This document shows, in pieces, positions 34,651 to 43,379 of a stretch of DNA of 64,000 nt (positions are counted from its first letter, which is position 1; each line of letters opens with the position of its first letter). This DNA comes from Alicyclobacillus tolerans. Its GTDB lineage: Bacteria > Bacillota > Bacilli > Alicyclobacillales > Alicyclobacillaceae. The DNA lies in NCBI RefSeq assembly GCF_900142255.1, contig NZ_FRAF01000015.1, forward strand, positions 1-64,000, written 5' to 3'. Both the position numbers and the translations under genes were made by a program. A model generated the notes under the pieces. It was not told the DNA's origin and ran no database searches. It saw nothing but the letters and a program-made list of their open reading frames with translations.

Positions 34651-35634
34651 ATGAAAATAAAATTGGCGCAAATCATTACATTACTTCTGACAACACTTAC
34701 GATATGTGCAGTAAGCGGATGCTCCACATGGGAAACGTTAAAATCTGCACACACAACAACCGATATATCTGGCAACGCAAAAACCCAACCCATCGATACC
34801 CATGTTAAAGTCAAGGTAGACGTTATAAAACCAAAAACGATTCCCCTCCTGACGAGAGGAATGACTGGCAATGAAGCACTATGGTATAACGAAGCGTTAG
34901 CCTTATTAGGTTATTTACCTGTGACATGGAACGACCCACAAACTTCCGACCTTCAAAGCACAACAGCGGCCACATACACAACACCAACAAACGATACAGA
35001 AAATGATGAAATGATCGAAAGTCAGTTTGCAACGCAACTCGTCCATCATCAGTTAGAACCCATACTATCAGTGCAGTGGTCTTGGAAAGGGAACTATCCC
35101 GAAGCCCTACAAAACGATTGGAATCCTTACAAAGCGACAGCCATTACACAAGGGGCAATCATGAGTTTTGAACACCAACACCAACTTGCTGTGGATGGAA
35201 TAGCCGGACCAGAAGTGAATCAAGCACTCTACCAAGCATTGTTACATCATCAACAGAACAGCCAACCATACACTTATATTGAAGTACAAAAAACAAAGCC
35301 TGAAACCTTACAAGTGTGGGAGAGCGGTCAACCCATTTTTAAAAGTTTAGCTAATACGGGAATAGCAGCAAGTCCAACGCCCAACGGTATCTGGCCAGTC
35401 TATCTACGATTAAAAGAACAAACCATGCGTGGGACCAATCCCAACGGAACTCCTTATGACGATCCGGGAGTACCCTTTATCAATTACTTCTATCATAGTG
35501 ACGCTGTCCATGGATTCATTCGCGCATCCTACGGCTTCCCACAAAGTCTCGGTTGCGTAGAGCTACCCATTATTAACGCAAAGACAGTCTATTCCATCAT
35601 CCATTATGGAACACCCGTACAAATCATTAGTTAA
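34651..35634 (+). CDS. Lipoprotein L,D-transpeptidase with peptidoglycan-binding domain
   Basis: The 327-residue exported protein has a lipoprotein signal peptide ending at AVSGC. A PG_binding_1 domain follows, interrupted by an insertion (RGMTGNEALWYNEALALLGYL ... QLAVDGIAGPEVNQAL, a prefix plus the usual repeat). A YkuD catalytic domain ends the protein with HGFIRASYGF and QSLGCVELP. The usual SHGC motif reads SLGC, so the histidine before the catalytic cysteine is replaced by leucine. It probably cross-links peptidoglycan 3-3 or anchors proteins. ATG 34651 is chosen because the signal peptide starts there. Confidence 0.85.
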   Translation: MKIKLAQIITLLLTTLTICAVSGCSTWETLKSAHTTTDISGNAKTQPIDTHVKVKVDVIKPKTIPLLTRGMTGNEALWYNEALALLGYLPVTWNDPQTSDLQSTTAATYTTPTNDTENDEMIESQFATQLVHHQLEPILSVQWSWKGNYPEALQNDWNPYKATAITQGAIMSFEHQHQLAVDGIAGPEVNQALYQALLHHQQNSQPYTYIEVQKTKPETLQVWESGQPIFKSLANTGIAASPTPNGIWPVYLRLKEQTMRGTNPNGTPYDDPGVPFINYFYHSDAVHGFIRASYGFPQSLGCVELPIINAKTVYSIIHYGTPVQIIS

Positions 35635-35640
35635 GGCATA

Positions 35641-37086
35641 TTAAAGAATGGGGGATAGCAAGCGGGCACATGATTCAGCAATTCGAACTGCATGTGGACG
35701 TTTTTGATATAACTCACGAGTCAACTCAGAGCTTTTTTCAATATCCGTATAAAACAGTTCCGCCAACCGGCATGCGATTCGACTGTCATACAAAACAGCG
35801 TTAACTTCAAAGTTTAATTTAAAACTGCGAATATCAAGATTTGCAGTGCCAACGGATGCTAATTCACTATCGATAACAACCGTTTTGGCATGTAAAAAAC
35901 CGTTTTTATACAAATAAAACTTTACGCCTACCTCCAAAAGCTCCGCCAAATAAAAGCGCGAAGCAAAATAGACCAAGTAATGATCAGGTTTATCAGGTAG
36001 CATAATTCTTACATCAACACCAGAAAGAGCCGCTGTCTTTAGTGCAGTCAACAAACTTTCGTCAGGAATAAAATAAGGACTTTGAATTAAAATTTGCCGT
36101 TTGGCTAAATAAATCATTTTTACATAAGCATTTCGAATCGTTTCTGAACGACTGTTTGGTCCACTAGAAACAATTTGAACTCCTACGTCACCTGTATCAG
36201 GTTGAAGAGGAAAATAGTCATCCGTTACACGAAGACGTTTTTTTGAGGCAAAATTCCAGTCCATCAAAAAGAGAGCCTGCATTTCCAACACAGACGTCCC
36301 TTCAATTTTCAAATGTGTATCACGCCAAGCTCCAAATCGTACATCACGGCCAAGATATTCATCACCAATATTAAATCCCCCAATATAACCCACTCTGCCA
36401 TCAATAATCGCCAATTTACGATGATTTCGATGATTCATACGCGGATTGAAAAAAGGAAAAATAGAAGGAAAAAAGCGGGCAACATATCCTCCTGCTTGAA
36501 TCAAATCGCCAAAAAAATCCATATGCAATCCTTTACTACCAACAGCATCATATAAAACTCTGACTTCAACACCCTCATTCGCTTTTTGAATCAAGGCGGA
36601 CACAAGTTGCCTACCTAGTCGATCAGGGCGAAAAATATAGTATTCTAAATGAATATGATGTTTCGCTTGTCGAATAGTATCTAATAAAGAAATAAATTTA
36701 CTCTGTCCATCGTAAAACACTTCCACCCGATTATCTTGGGTAAAAACAGCATAACTACTGACTAAATTCATATAAATAAGGTCTTGGTATCGCTGAACAA
36801 ACGGATCGTAAAATTCAATATTTCCTTCACGGAGATTCGTCTTTTGAGCTTCAACAATCGCATTTACAAACTCTCTCTGCATACGACGAATCCGATACAT
36901 TTTTACTCCATTTAATTTCTTTCCAAGTAATAAGTACAACAAAAAACCACCAATAGGAACAAACAAAAGAACCATTAACCATGCCCAAGTTACTGCAGCA
37001 TCTCGTCGTTCAAGGAATATAATGACCCCCGCAGTCACCAAATCAATGGAAAATGTTACAATATAAAGAAGATGAATGAGCATCAT
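35641..37086 (-). CDS. cls: Cardiolipin synthase (PLD family)
   Basis: Cls condenses two phosphatidylglycerols to cardiolipin at the membrane. Two N-terminal TM helices are followed by two HKD motifs: HRNHRKLAIIDGRVGYIGG and HAKTVVIDSELASVGTANLD. Its 481 residues match Bacillus ClsA. It ends only six bases from the convergent L,D-transpeptidase gene, with no terminator between. Confidence 0.93.
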   Translation of the reverse strand: MMLIHLLYIVTFSIDLVTAGVIIFLERRDAAVTWAWLMVLLFVPIGGFLLYLLLGKKLNGVKMYRIRRMQREFVNAIVEAQKTNLREGNIEFYDPFVQRYQDLIYMNLVSSYAVFTQDNRVEVFYDGQSKFISLLDTIRQAKHHIHLEYYIFRPDRLGRQLVSALIQKANEGVEVRVLYDAVGSKGLHMDFFGDLIQAGGYVARFFPSIFPFFNPRMNHRNHRKLAIIDGRVGYIGGFNIGDEYLGRDVRFGAWRDTHLKIEGTSVLEMQALFLMDWNFASKKRLRVTDDYFPLQPDTGDVGVQIVSSGPNSRSETIRNAYVKMIYLAKRQILIQSPYFIPDESLLTALKTAALSGVDVRIMLPDKPDHYLVYFASRFYLAELLEVGVKFYLYKNGFLHAKTVVIDSELASVGTANLDIRSFKLNFEVNAVLYDSRIACRLAELFYTDIEKSSELTRELYQKRPHAVRIAESCARLLSPIL

Positions 37087-37364
37087 GCCTATGCAGCCCT
37101 CTCATGGTCACGCATGACCCAAACTTCAAAAAACATATTGCCAAAAATGACTCCAATCCTATTCAAGCAAATCCATCTGCTTTCAAAACAAAACGATTGC
37201 TTATCAACATTGTATCAAAATTACATGACTGGTATCGATTATGAGAGACGAATGGAAACCATCCAACACTGGTAGAAACAAGTCTGTTTAGTCTGTATAG
37301 AAAAACTTGTACGGAGACAAAGTGAAAGTGTGCCAACGATCAATCAACAAAGGAGACGATATAA

Positions 37365-37529
37365 ATGGGTAACAGTAAAACGTATAATTATCCAAAAGCA
37401 AATTCCGTCAGTACCAGTTCTCAAGCCGGACATAGTTCTCGAGTTCAAAAACGCAAACCTGAACCCCACCAAACACAAAATCTCGAACAAGAAGACACTG
37501 CCAAGGGCTCACGCACTCTACACGATTAA
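37365..37529 (+). CDS. Unknown 54-aa hydrophilic protein
   Basis: ATG 37365 is preceded by AAAGGAGACG at eight bases, one of the best ribosome sites in the window. The frame of 54 codons starts MGNSKTYNYPKANSV and ends KGSRTLHD. It is rich in Ser, Gln, Lys and Asn, without a membrane segment, and looks disordered. I recognise no family; a small spore-associated protein is a guess only. A hairpin at 37617-37648 lies downstream. A longer overlapping frame (37330-37566) has no ribosome site and is rejected. Confidence 0.55.
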   Translation: MGNSKTYNYPKANSVSTSSQAGHSSRVQKRKPEPHQTQNLEQEDTAKGSRTLHD

Positions 37530-37616
37530 GAATTACCCATTCATTGAGTTGGTTCATATAGGATGATCTAAAAAACTCCAAGCTAATACATCCAATCAAA
37601 AATTATCGATAAAAGG

Positions 37617-37648
37617 GCCTCCTCATCAACTCTGAAACTCTAAGAGTG
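37617..37648. terminator. Hairpin between the 54-aa gene and the nitroreductase gene
   Basis: GCCTCCT pairs with AGGAGGC, with an inner ACTCT/AGAGT stem in the loop. It lies between convergent genes. The T-rich tail is weak. Confidence 0.4.
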
Positions 37649-37740
37649 AAAAGGAGGCTGTTCTCCAATTAAAATTCAGAACAAACTTTGAAACAATCGT
37701 GACATCCTCAATAAAAACATAACAGTGTTGAATATAAAAC

Positions 37741-38358
37741 TTACTTAAAAACTTTTACTCGCTCAGAAATAGGATTGAACTGTTTTTCACCAGCAGGTTG
37801 CTCTGGCTTACCGAATGGCATCTGTGCAATCAATCGCCAAGACTCTGGCAACTTCCATTCTGCTTTTACTTTCTCATCAATAAGAGGATTGTAATGCTGT
37901 AAACTTGCTCCCAATCCTTCTGCCTCAAGCGCCATCCAAATCACAAGCTGATGCATTGCGCTCGTATGCTGAGCCCAGACAGGAAAATTATCTTGATATA
38001 AGGGAAATTGTTTTTGCAAACTTTCGATTACTGACCAATCTTCAAAATAGAGCACAGTTCCATATGCTGATTTAAAACTATCCATTTTTTGCTGAGTAGA
38101 AGCAAATTGATCAGCAGGAACAACTCCACGCAATACGTCCGTCGTCAAATCCCACAATTCGTCATGCTGTTTACCCAGCAAAAGTACTATGCGAGTACTT
38201 TGTGAATTAAAGGCGGAAGGTGTATGTTTAATGGCTTCTTCTATGATTTCCTGAATCCGAGCATCAGAAACAGGAGAATTTTTGCTTAAGGCATAGATGG
38301 AACGACGGTTACGAAGTGCCGTATAGAAATCAAATGGTTGCTGAGTTTGTGTATTCAT
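37741..38358 (-). CDS. Nitroreductase-family oxidoreductase
   Basis: The 205-residue FMN protein has the family N-terminus FYTALRNRRSIYALS, then SPVSDARIQEIIEEAIKHTPSAFNSQSTRI and a C-terminal ALEAEGLGASLQHYNP. It resembles the YdgI/Frm2-like subgroup that reduces nitro or quinone compounds or unknown lipids. No signal peptide. The physiological substrate is unknown. It is divergent from the uracil permease gene. Confidence 0.88.
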   Translation of the reverse strand: MNTQTQQPFDFYTALRNRRSIYALSKNSPVSDARIQEIIEEAIKHTPSAFNSQSTRIVLLLGKQHDELWDLTTDVLRGVVPADQFASTQQKMDSFKSAYGTVLYFEDWSVIESLQKQFPLYQDNFPVWAQHTSAMHQLVIWMALEAEGLGASLQHYNPLIDEKVKAEWKLPESWRLIAQMPFGKPEQPAGEKQFNPISERVKVFK

Positions 38359-38528
38359 ACTTCATTTACCTCCACTACTTATTTTTTGTTTGCTACGCAT
38401 TTTTTATACTATCATTCTCTCTGACTAAAATCAATTCAGAAGAGCAGAAATATCATGCGAAAAGATACGAACAAGCATACAGTAGTTTTTTACCAAAGGA
38501 CGGTTTACAAAAGATTTTCTAATTCATC

Positions 38529-38557
38529 TTGCAGAATACTTGTCCAAACCGTATACT
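38529..38557 (+). promoter_or_regulatory. Sigma-A promoter of the uracil permease gene
   Basis: TTGCAG (38529-38534) and TATACT (38552-38557) are separated by exactly 17 bases. The -10 ends 33 bases before the start codon. No PyrR-type leader or terminator fits in the short leader. Confidence 0.6.
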
Positions 38558-38590
38558 TGTGGCAATTTGTGTACTTTGGAGGTAATTAGG

Positions 38591-39766
38591 ATGCGATCGT
38601 TTTTCCGCGGCTTACCGCTCTCATTCCAACATGTCTTTGCAATGTTTGGCGCAACAGTCCTAGTCCCCTTGCTTACCGGTTTAAATCCTGGAGCGACTCT
38701 TGTTGCAAGTGGCGTAGGAACTCTGTTATTTCATCTGATTACAAGGGGCAAAGTGCCAGCTTATCTAGGCTCTTCATTCGCTTTTATTGCTCCATTGGCG
38801 CTATTTGTCAGTCAACATCATGCTCCTAATCAAGCAGCAGCCGGACTTATCAGTGTCTCCATTGTTTATTTTATTTTTACGATTCTGGTAGCTACGATTG
38901 GTTTTGACAAAATCCGCAAAGCGATTCCACCAGTCGTTGTAGGTCCAGTAGTTGCAATAATTGGTCTCTCTTTAGCGCAAACTGCGATTACAAGCGAAGC
39001 CAATACACATTGGGATGTGGCCATTGTCAGTCTTGTAGCCGCCATCTTGTCGGCAATTGTAGGAACTCGACAATTACGCCTTTTACCTATATTAGTAGGA
39101 ATTGTCGTTGGTTACCTTTATGCCGTATTGCGAGGATATGTATCATTTCAAAAACTCCACGCTTCTCCCTGGATACAAACACCAACTTTTCACATGCCAG
39201 ATTTTACTTGGACTGTGGTACTTTCCATGGCTCCCATCGCACTAGTAACCATGATTGAAGATATTGGTCATATGTTTGTATTAAATGAAATTATTGGACG
39301 CGATGTGACGAAAGATCCAGGCTTTTCATCTATTCTCTTGGGAAACGGTGTCGCCACTCTTGTCTCAGCGCTCATTGGAGGCCCCGCCGAAACGACATAT
39401 GCCGAGAATCTCGGTGTACTTGCCATGACTCGCCAATTCTCCAGCCGATTAATAGAAGGCGCTGCAGTAATTGCCATCATATTAGGACTGCTTGGCAAAT
39501 TTGGCGGCTTAATTGAAACCATACCTGCTGCTGTCATGGGTGGAATTGGCATTTTGCTTTATGGAATGATTGCTGCCATGGGTATTCGGCATATGATTGA
39601 GGAGAAAGTCGATTTAACAAGAACCAAAAATTTAATCATCGTCGCAGTCATTTCTATTATAGGCGTGGGAGAGCCCAATAACGGCATTGCCTATGCCACC
39701 ATTGCAGGACTGATTATTCATTGGATTTTGCCCGATCGCGATCGCCCCAAAGAAGTGACAGCGTAA
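38591..39766 (+). CDS. Uracil/xanthine permease (NCS2 family)
   Basis: The 391-residue transporter has ~12-14 TM segments. NCS2 signatures include the first helix FGATVLVPLLTGLNP and the substrate-site region GGPAETTYAENLGVLAMTR, typical of uracil transporters (UraA/PyrP). The glutamate in MIEDIGHM is also conserved. ATG 38591 sits seven bases behind GGAGGT; upstream in-frame starts to 38540 fall inside the promoter. Regulation by uracil is not visible in the leader. Confidence 0.9.
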   Translation: MRSFFRGLPLSFQHVFAMFGATVLVPLLTGLNPGATLVASGVGTLLFHLITRGKVPAYLGSSFAFIAPLALFVSQHHAPNQAAAGLISVSIVYFIFTILVATIGFDKIRKAIPPVVVGPVVAIIGLSLAQTAITSEANTHWDVAIVSLVAAILSAIVGTRQLRLLPILVGIVVGYLYAVLRGYVSFQKLHASPWIQTPTFHMPDFTWTVVLSMAPIALVTMIEDIGHMFVLNEIIGRDVTKDPGFSSILLGNGVATLVSALIGGPAETTYAENLGVLAMTRQFSSRLIEGAAVIAIILGLLGKFGGLIETIPAAVMGGIGILLYGMIAAMGIRHMIEEKVDLTRTKNLIIVAVISIIGVGEPNNGIAYATIAGLIIHWILPDRDRPKEVTA

Positions 39767-39804
39767 AACGGCAGCTATCGATCATTTAAGCTGTGGAGGA
39801 TGAC

Positions 39805-40008
39805 ATGAATTCACCGATGAAACGCTTAAGTGAGTATACCGTTACTTATGATACGGTTCACCCCGTTGAATACGAATACCCCGATATAGCTGCTCTAGAA
39901 GTACAACACGGGCCAGCGCATGTGGCAAAGTTAATGGTCCAAAAGACCATCGAAAATCAGACCGCGCACGTATTTCCGAATGAACGCCTAGTGAGCCCCC
40001 CACGATAA
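39805..40008 (+). CDS. Possible 67-aa protein overlapping rlmH antisense
   Basis: ATG 39805 follows GGAGG at five bases and 67 codons follow. All but the first 37 bases run antisense to the conserved 3' part of rlmH, so the frame may be an accident of rlmH's composition. The good ribosome site is the only positive evidence. No family recognised. Confidence 0.22.
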   Translation: MNSPMKRLSEYTVTYDTVHPVEYEYPDIAALEVQHGPAHVAKLMVQKTIENQTAHVFPNERLVSPPR

Positions 40009-40321
40009 AGACCAGGCGCCCAAATCCACGCCCGCAAAGTTCTTGATATTGTTGACTCCACTTCTCAGAGGTCAGCTCTTTCCCTAAGATGTCCAACAAG
40101 ACTAAGCCGTCTCTTTGCCGGAGATGTCGAGATAAACGCTTTGCTTCTAATTGCAGCACCCGTTCTTTATCCGCCGCAGAATAATGTTCTGGACATGGCT
40201 CATCATCGACTTCCAATATTTCCAATTGCACATAAGCGTTAAGGCGCTTTGCATATTCTGCAAGCGCCTCCTGATAAAATTTCTCTTTGATCTTCCCCAC
40301 AGAAAGAATACAAATTTGCAT
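39842..40321 (-). CDS. rlmH: 23S rRNA pseudouridine-1915 N3-methyltransferase
   Basis: RlmH is a SPOUT methyltransferase modifying helix 69 of 23S rRNA. It has 159 residues, exactly the family's length. VFIVGGSLGVH (SAM loop) and the C-terminal RVVLLEQLYRG followed by IRIQRGEPYHK are diagnostic. The start is ATG 40321 behind GAGGTGG; five extra codons upstream are unnecessary. It lies downstream of the HtrA gene as in other Bacillales. Confidence 0.96.
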   Translation of the reverse strand: MQICILSVGKIKEKFYQEALAEYAKRLNAYVQLEILEVDDEPCPEHYSAADKERVLQLEAKRLSRHLRQRDGLVLLDILGKELTSEKWSQQYQELCGRGFGRLVFIVGGSLGVHSEIRARSDFRWSFGPLTLPHALARVVLLEQLYRGIRIQRGEPYHK

Positions 40322-40405
40322 GTCAGGCCACCTCATAAAATTCTCTTTCTATGACAGCAGCCTAAACCAGTCCAACATGTTTCCTGTATACCAAAGAAAC
40401 TAAAA

Positions 40406-41629
40406 TCAGCGAGTGCTCCAGAAATTTGGACCATATTCGGGGGCTCCCTGCAAAAACGGATCGACATCATCATCCGATGAAGAACTTGGAATGATGGAAT
40501 TGGGGCTGGCTGTTGTCAATTTCGTATCCATTTTACCTATTTTCAACTTAAGATTCAGTTCGCGGCTACCCCGATATACTCGCAGTTGAGCTACATCGCC
40601 TGGATGCTCCTGAAAAAGATGCGTACGCAAATCAGCCATGGTTTTTACCGGATGATTATCCATAGCCACAATCACATCATTCTCCTGCAATCCGGAAGCA
40701 CGAGCTTCAGGAGAAATAGCAGCCTTCACCCATACTCCATAATCAACAGGCACATCCGGCCACCACTGCTCTGGCAGAGTAGCCAACGAATATCCTTCAA
40801 TGCCTAGCGCGGGATGAATAGCATGGCCTGTCTTTAACAATTGATTGGCAATGGTCACAACCTCATTGGAGGGGATGGCAAAACCCATTCCTTCAAACTC
40901 AGGCGCTACAATTTTACTGCTGTTAATACCCATGACCTGTCCGCGAATATTGACCAAAGGCCCTCCACTGTTACCTGGATTGATAGCAGCATCTGTCTGT
41001 ATCACCGCTTGATAATCGAGCACCTGATCCGTCTCAGGTTCGGAAACTGGCATAATACGCTTGGCAGCGCTCACAATACCTGCTGTCACCGAATCAGCAA
41101 AATCTAACCCCATTGGCGTTCCAATAGCAATCGCAGGTTCACCCACAATCAGATCATTTGAATTGCAGAAAGTCACAGGCTGAATTCCTCGTACTTCTGT
41201 AACTGGGAGTCGAATAACCGCCAAATCTGTATATGGATCGGTACCTACCACAGACGCTTGAATATGTTTTCCCGACTCTAAGACTGCGCTCACTTTAACA
41301 GAACCTTCTACCACATGGTTGTTCGTTACGGCGTAACCGTACTCGCTGTCTTTGTAAAAAAGTACCCCTGTTCCCACACCAGCGGGCTCAATTTTGGTCT
41401 GCTGAGTAATGTTGTTCGAGATTTGCGCATAATTGACAATTCCCATTACGGCTGGTTTTACACGTTTCACCGCGTCAGTGATATTGTTTGTGTAGCCGCC
41501 AGAAATCGCTATGGATTGGGCACTAGCTTCTGCATGAAAAACCACCGGGCTCAAGCAAAGAAATGTAGATACGCTGCTTAAAGCCAAGAAGCATTTTTTC
41601 ATTCTTTGAACATGGCGCTGACTCATCAT
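40406..41629 (-). CDS. htrA: HtrA/DegP-family serine protease with PDZ domain
   Basis: The 407-residue protein has an N-terminal signal sequence or anchor (~10-38, ending HAEASA). The trypsin-like S1C domain has its triad in TNNHVVEG (His), DPYTDLAVIRL (Asp) and NPGNSGGPL (Ser). One PDZ domain (~275-375) and an acidic, Ser-rich tail follow. It likely degrades misfolded proteins at the cell surface. It is the last of the wal cluster. ATG 41629 follows GGAGGG. A nested inverted repeat lies just upstream (41645-41680). Confidence 0.92.
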   Translation of the reverse strand: MMSQRHVQRMKKCFLALSSVSTFLCLSPVVFHAEASAQSIAISGGYTNNITDAVKRVKPAVMGIVNYAQISNNITQQTKIEPAGVGTGVLFYKDSEYGYAVTNNHVVEGSVKVSAVLESGKHIQASVVGTDPYTDLAVIRLPVTEVRGIQPVTFCNSNDLIVGEPAIAIGTPMGLDFADSVTAGIVSAAKRIMPVSEPETDQVLDYQAVIQTDAAINPGNSGGPLVNIRGQVMGINSSKIVAPEFEGMGFAIPSNEVVTIANQLLKTGHAIHPALGIEGYSLATLPEQWWPDVPVDYGVWVKAAISPEARASGLQENDVIVAMDNHPVKTMADLRTHLFQEHPGDVAQLRVYRGSRELNLKLKIGKMDTKLTTASPNSIIPSSSSDDDVDPFLQGAPEYGPNFWSTR

Positions 41630-41644
41630 AGACACCCTCCAGAT

Positions 41645-41680
41645 GGAGAATTCGGCAATGATTGCCTCTTCGAATTCTCC
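41645..41680 (-). promoter_or_regulatory. Nested inverted repeat in the walJ-htrA gap
   Basis: GGAGAATTCG (41645-41654) and CGAATTCTCC (41671-41680) are perfect complements. Within them lies GGCAATGATTGCC (41654-41666), itself a palindrome. The end is 16 bases before the htrA ATG. No T-run follows, so it is more likely an operator or mRNA structure than a terminator. Confidence 0.45.
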
Positions 41681-41707
41681 CTCTAGCGTGTCTCAGACCG
41701 ACACTTC

Positions 41708-42514
41708 CTATGCGTTGCATTTAGCGGACACAGGAGTCAGTATCGTCGGTTCATAGCGACTTGTCCGTAACAGTGAGACCTGTTCTTGATAGGTCGATCG
41801 CGCTTCCTGTAAAATACTCGAAACTGTTAAATCAGCTAAATCGGGCTGATTGTTCTCTTCACTTAAATGAGCCAAATAAACTTTTACTTCTTGTTGACCG
41901 ATAATATCAATCAATGCCTCTGCAGCATCCGTATTGGACAGATGACCCTTATCGCCAAGGATGCGCCGTTTGATAGACCAAGGATACGGACCAGCTCGCA
42001 ACATCTCTACATCATGGTTGCTTTCAAAAACATAGGTGTCGCAGCCAGCAATCACATCTTTAATCGAGTCACTGACAAAACCGAGATCCGTGACTACAGC
42101 CAGACTTTCGTCTCCTGCATCAAACCGATATGCTACCGGTTCTTCTGCGTCATGTGAAACAGCAAAAGGCGTAATTCGAATATCGCCAATACTAAAAACT
42201 TCTCCTGCGCGTACAACCTTATGAATGTGATTTCCGCTTATTCCTGACACAATTTCCGCATATGTACCTTCCGTCGTATAGAGTGGTGCTTGAGAGAGCT
42301 TGAGTATCTGTTTTAAGCCGCGAACGTGATCGACATGCTCATGGGTAACCAGTACAGCCGTTATTTGCGAACCATCCACTTGGCAAGCGGTAGCTAATCG
42401 TTGGGAAATCTGTTTACCGCTAATACCCGCATCAAGCAACAAACGAGTCTGTTCTGTAGATATGTAAATTGCATTTCCACTGCTACCACTCGCTAAAACA
42501 CTAACAGACAACAA
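41708..42514 (-). CDS. walJ: WalJ/YycJ metallo-beta-lactamase-fold protein
   Basis: The MBL-fold protein (268 aa) has the metal motif THEHVDHVRGL and further ligands in FAVSHDAEEPV and LGDKGHLSN. YycJ has been linked to DNA processing and to coordinating division with replication; its exact reaction is unsettled. TTG 42514 is chosen because GGAGG lies nine bases upstream and the protein then begins LSVSVLASGSSGN like its homologues. An ATG at 42559 overlaps walI and adds non-conserved residues. Confidence 0.9.
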   Translation of the reverse strand: MLSVSVLASGSSGNAIYISTEQTRLLLDAGISGKQISQRLATACQVDGSQITAVLVTHEHVDHVRGLKQILKLSQAPLYTTEGTYAEIVSGISGNHIHKVVRAGEVFSIGDIRITPFAVSHDAEEPVAYRFDAGDESLAVVTDLGFVSDSIKDVIAGCDTYVFESNHDVEMLRAGPYPWSIKRRILGDKGHLSNTDAAEALIDIIGQQEVKVYLAHLSEENNQPDLADLTVSSILQEARSTYQEQVSLLRTSRYEPTILTPVSAKCNA

Positions 42515-42536
42515 AGAGTGAATCCTCCATCCTGCG

Positions 42537-43379
42537 TCAAGCTGACGCACTCGATGCATTATCTACTTCACCTGTTAAAGCGTTGACGTCATAAGACTGG
42601 CTGGGTGTAATAATGCGCCAAACCGGAAACCAGAGTTGTTGTCCCAGGTGTCCACTAGAAATTTTTCCTACTCCAACTTTTCTGGCATATCCTAATTGTA
42701 TACCTAAAATCACATTATCTGTGGCACTGTAGGTCTTGTCTACCGATTCTGCCAGACTATTGAGCGCATCAATCGCTGATATGACAGGTTTGGGTCGGCC
42801 AATCGGCTGGATATGGTGAATGGCCTGTTGACTATAACCTAAAATTTCACCATGTGAACCTGTTCGAATTTGAATATGGACATCAAAAACCGGAAAATTA
42901 TTGTAGTTTTCCAGATAATCGGATATATTTTGCGTCGATGAATATTTATCAAATGTATACAACTGTCCATGAAAAGCTGTCTTCAACAGATCCACAGGCT
43001 GTATCCCTTGCAATGGAGGCTGAAATTGAATCTGGCAAGTTTCACCTCGCACTTTGATTTGACCCTCGGAATCTTGAATCTGTGTAGTAGACGTATAGAG
43101 AATTTTTCCATTTGGAAAAACTGCTTTGGCTAATTCATCTAACTTGGGCGTAATCCAATTGGCTTTAAAAGTAACCATCTCTGGTTGTGACTCTGGAACA
43201 TGCGCTTGGAGAGTAAAACCGTGATCAGCCAATACCGTTTTCGTATTGGCAAGAAGATCGCTGTAGGACTCGACATAGCCATACGTTTGAATATGACTTT
43301 CATATAATTGCCAGCCAAGAATAAGATCTAAAATCAAAAAGGCAGCAATCAGCCAATTCTTTGCGACCTCCCAATTCAC
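42537..43379 (-). CDS. walI: WalI/YycI regulatory membrane protein
   Basis: The 280-residue protein has one N-terminal TM helix (NWLIAAFLILDLILGWQLY) and an extracellular domain of the YycI type. In Bacillus it forms a complex with YycH and the WalK kinase in the membrane and restrains kinase activity. The ATG overlaps the walH stop (ATGA). Confidence 0.88.
   Translation of the reverse strand: MNWEVAKNWLIAAFLILDLILGWQLYESHIQTYGYVESYSDLLANTKTVLADHGFTLQAHVPESQPEMVTFKANWITPKLDELAKAVFPNGKILYTSTTQIQDSEGQIKVRGETCQIQFQPPLQGIQPVDLLKTAFHGQLYTFDKYSSTQNISDYLENYNNFPVFDVHIQIRTGSHGEILGYSQQAIHHIQPIGRPKPVISAIDALNSLAESVDKTYSATDNVILGIQLGYARKVGVGKISSGHLGQQLWFPVWRIITPSQSYDVNALTGEVDNASSASA

Noticed and set aside
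37072-37275. 67-aa plus-strand frame after the cardiolipin synthase gene
   Set aside because: No ribosome site; its start lies inside the cls coding start, and composition is unlike protein. Apart from it, the 278-base gap shows nothing definite.
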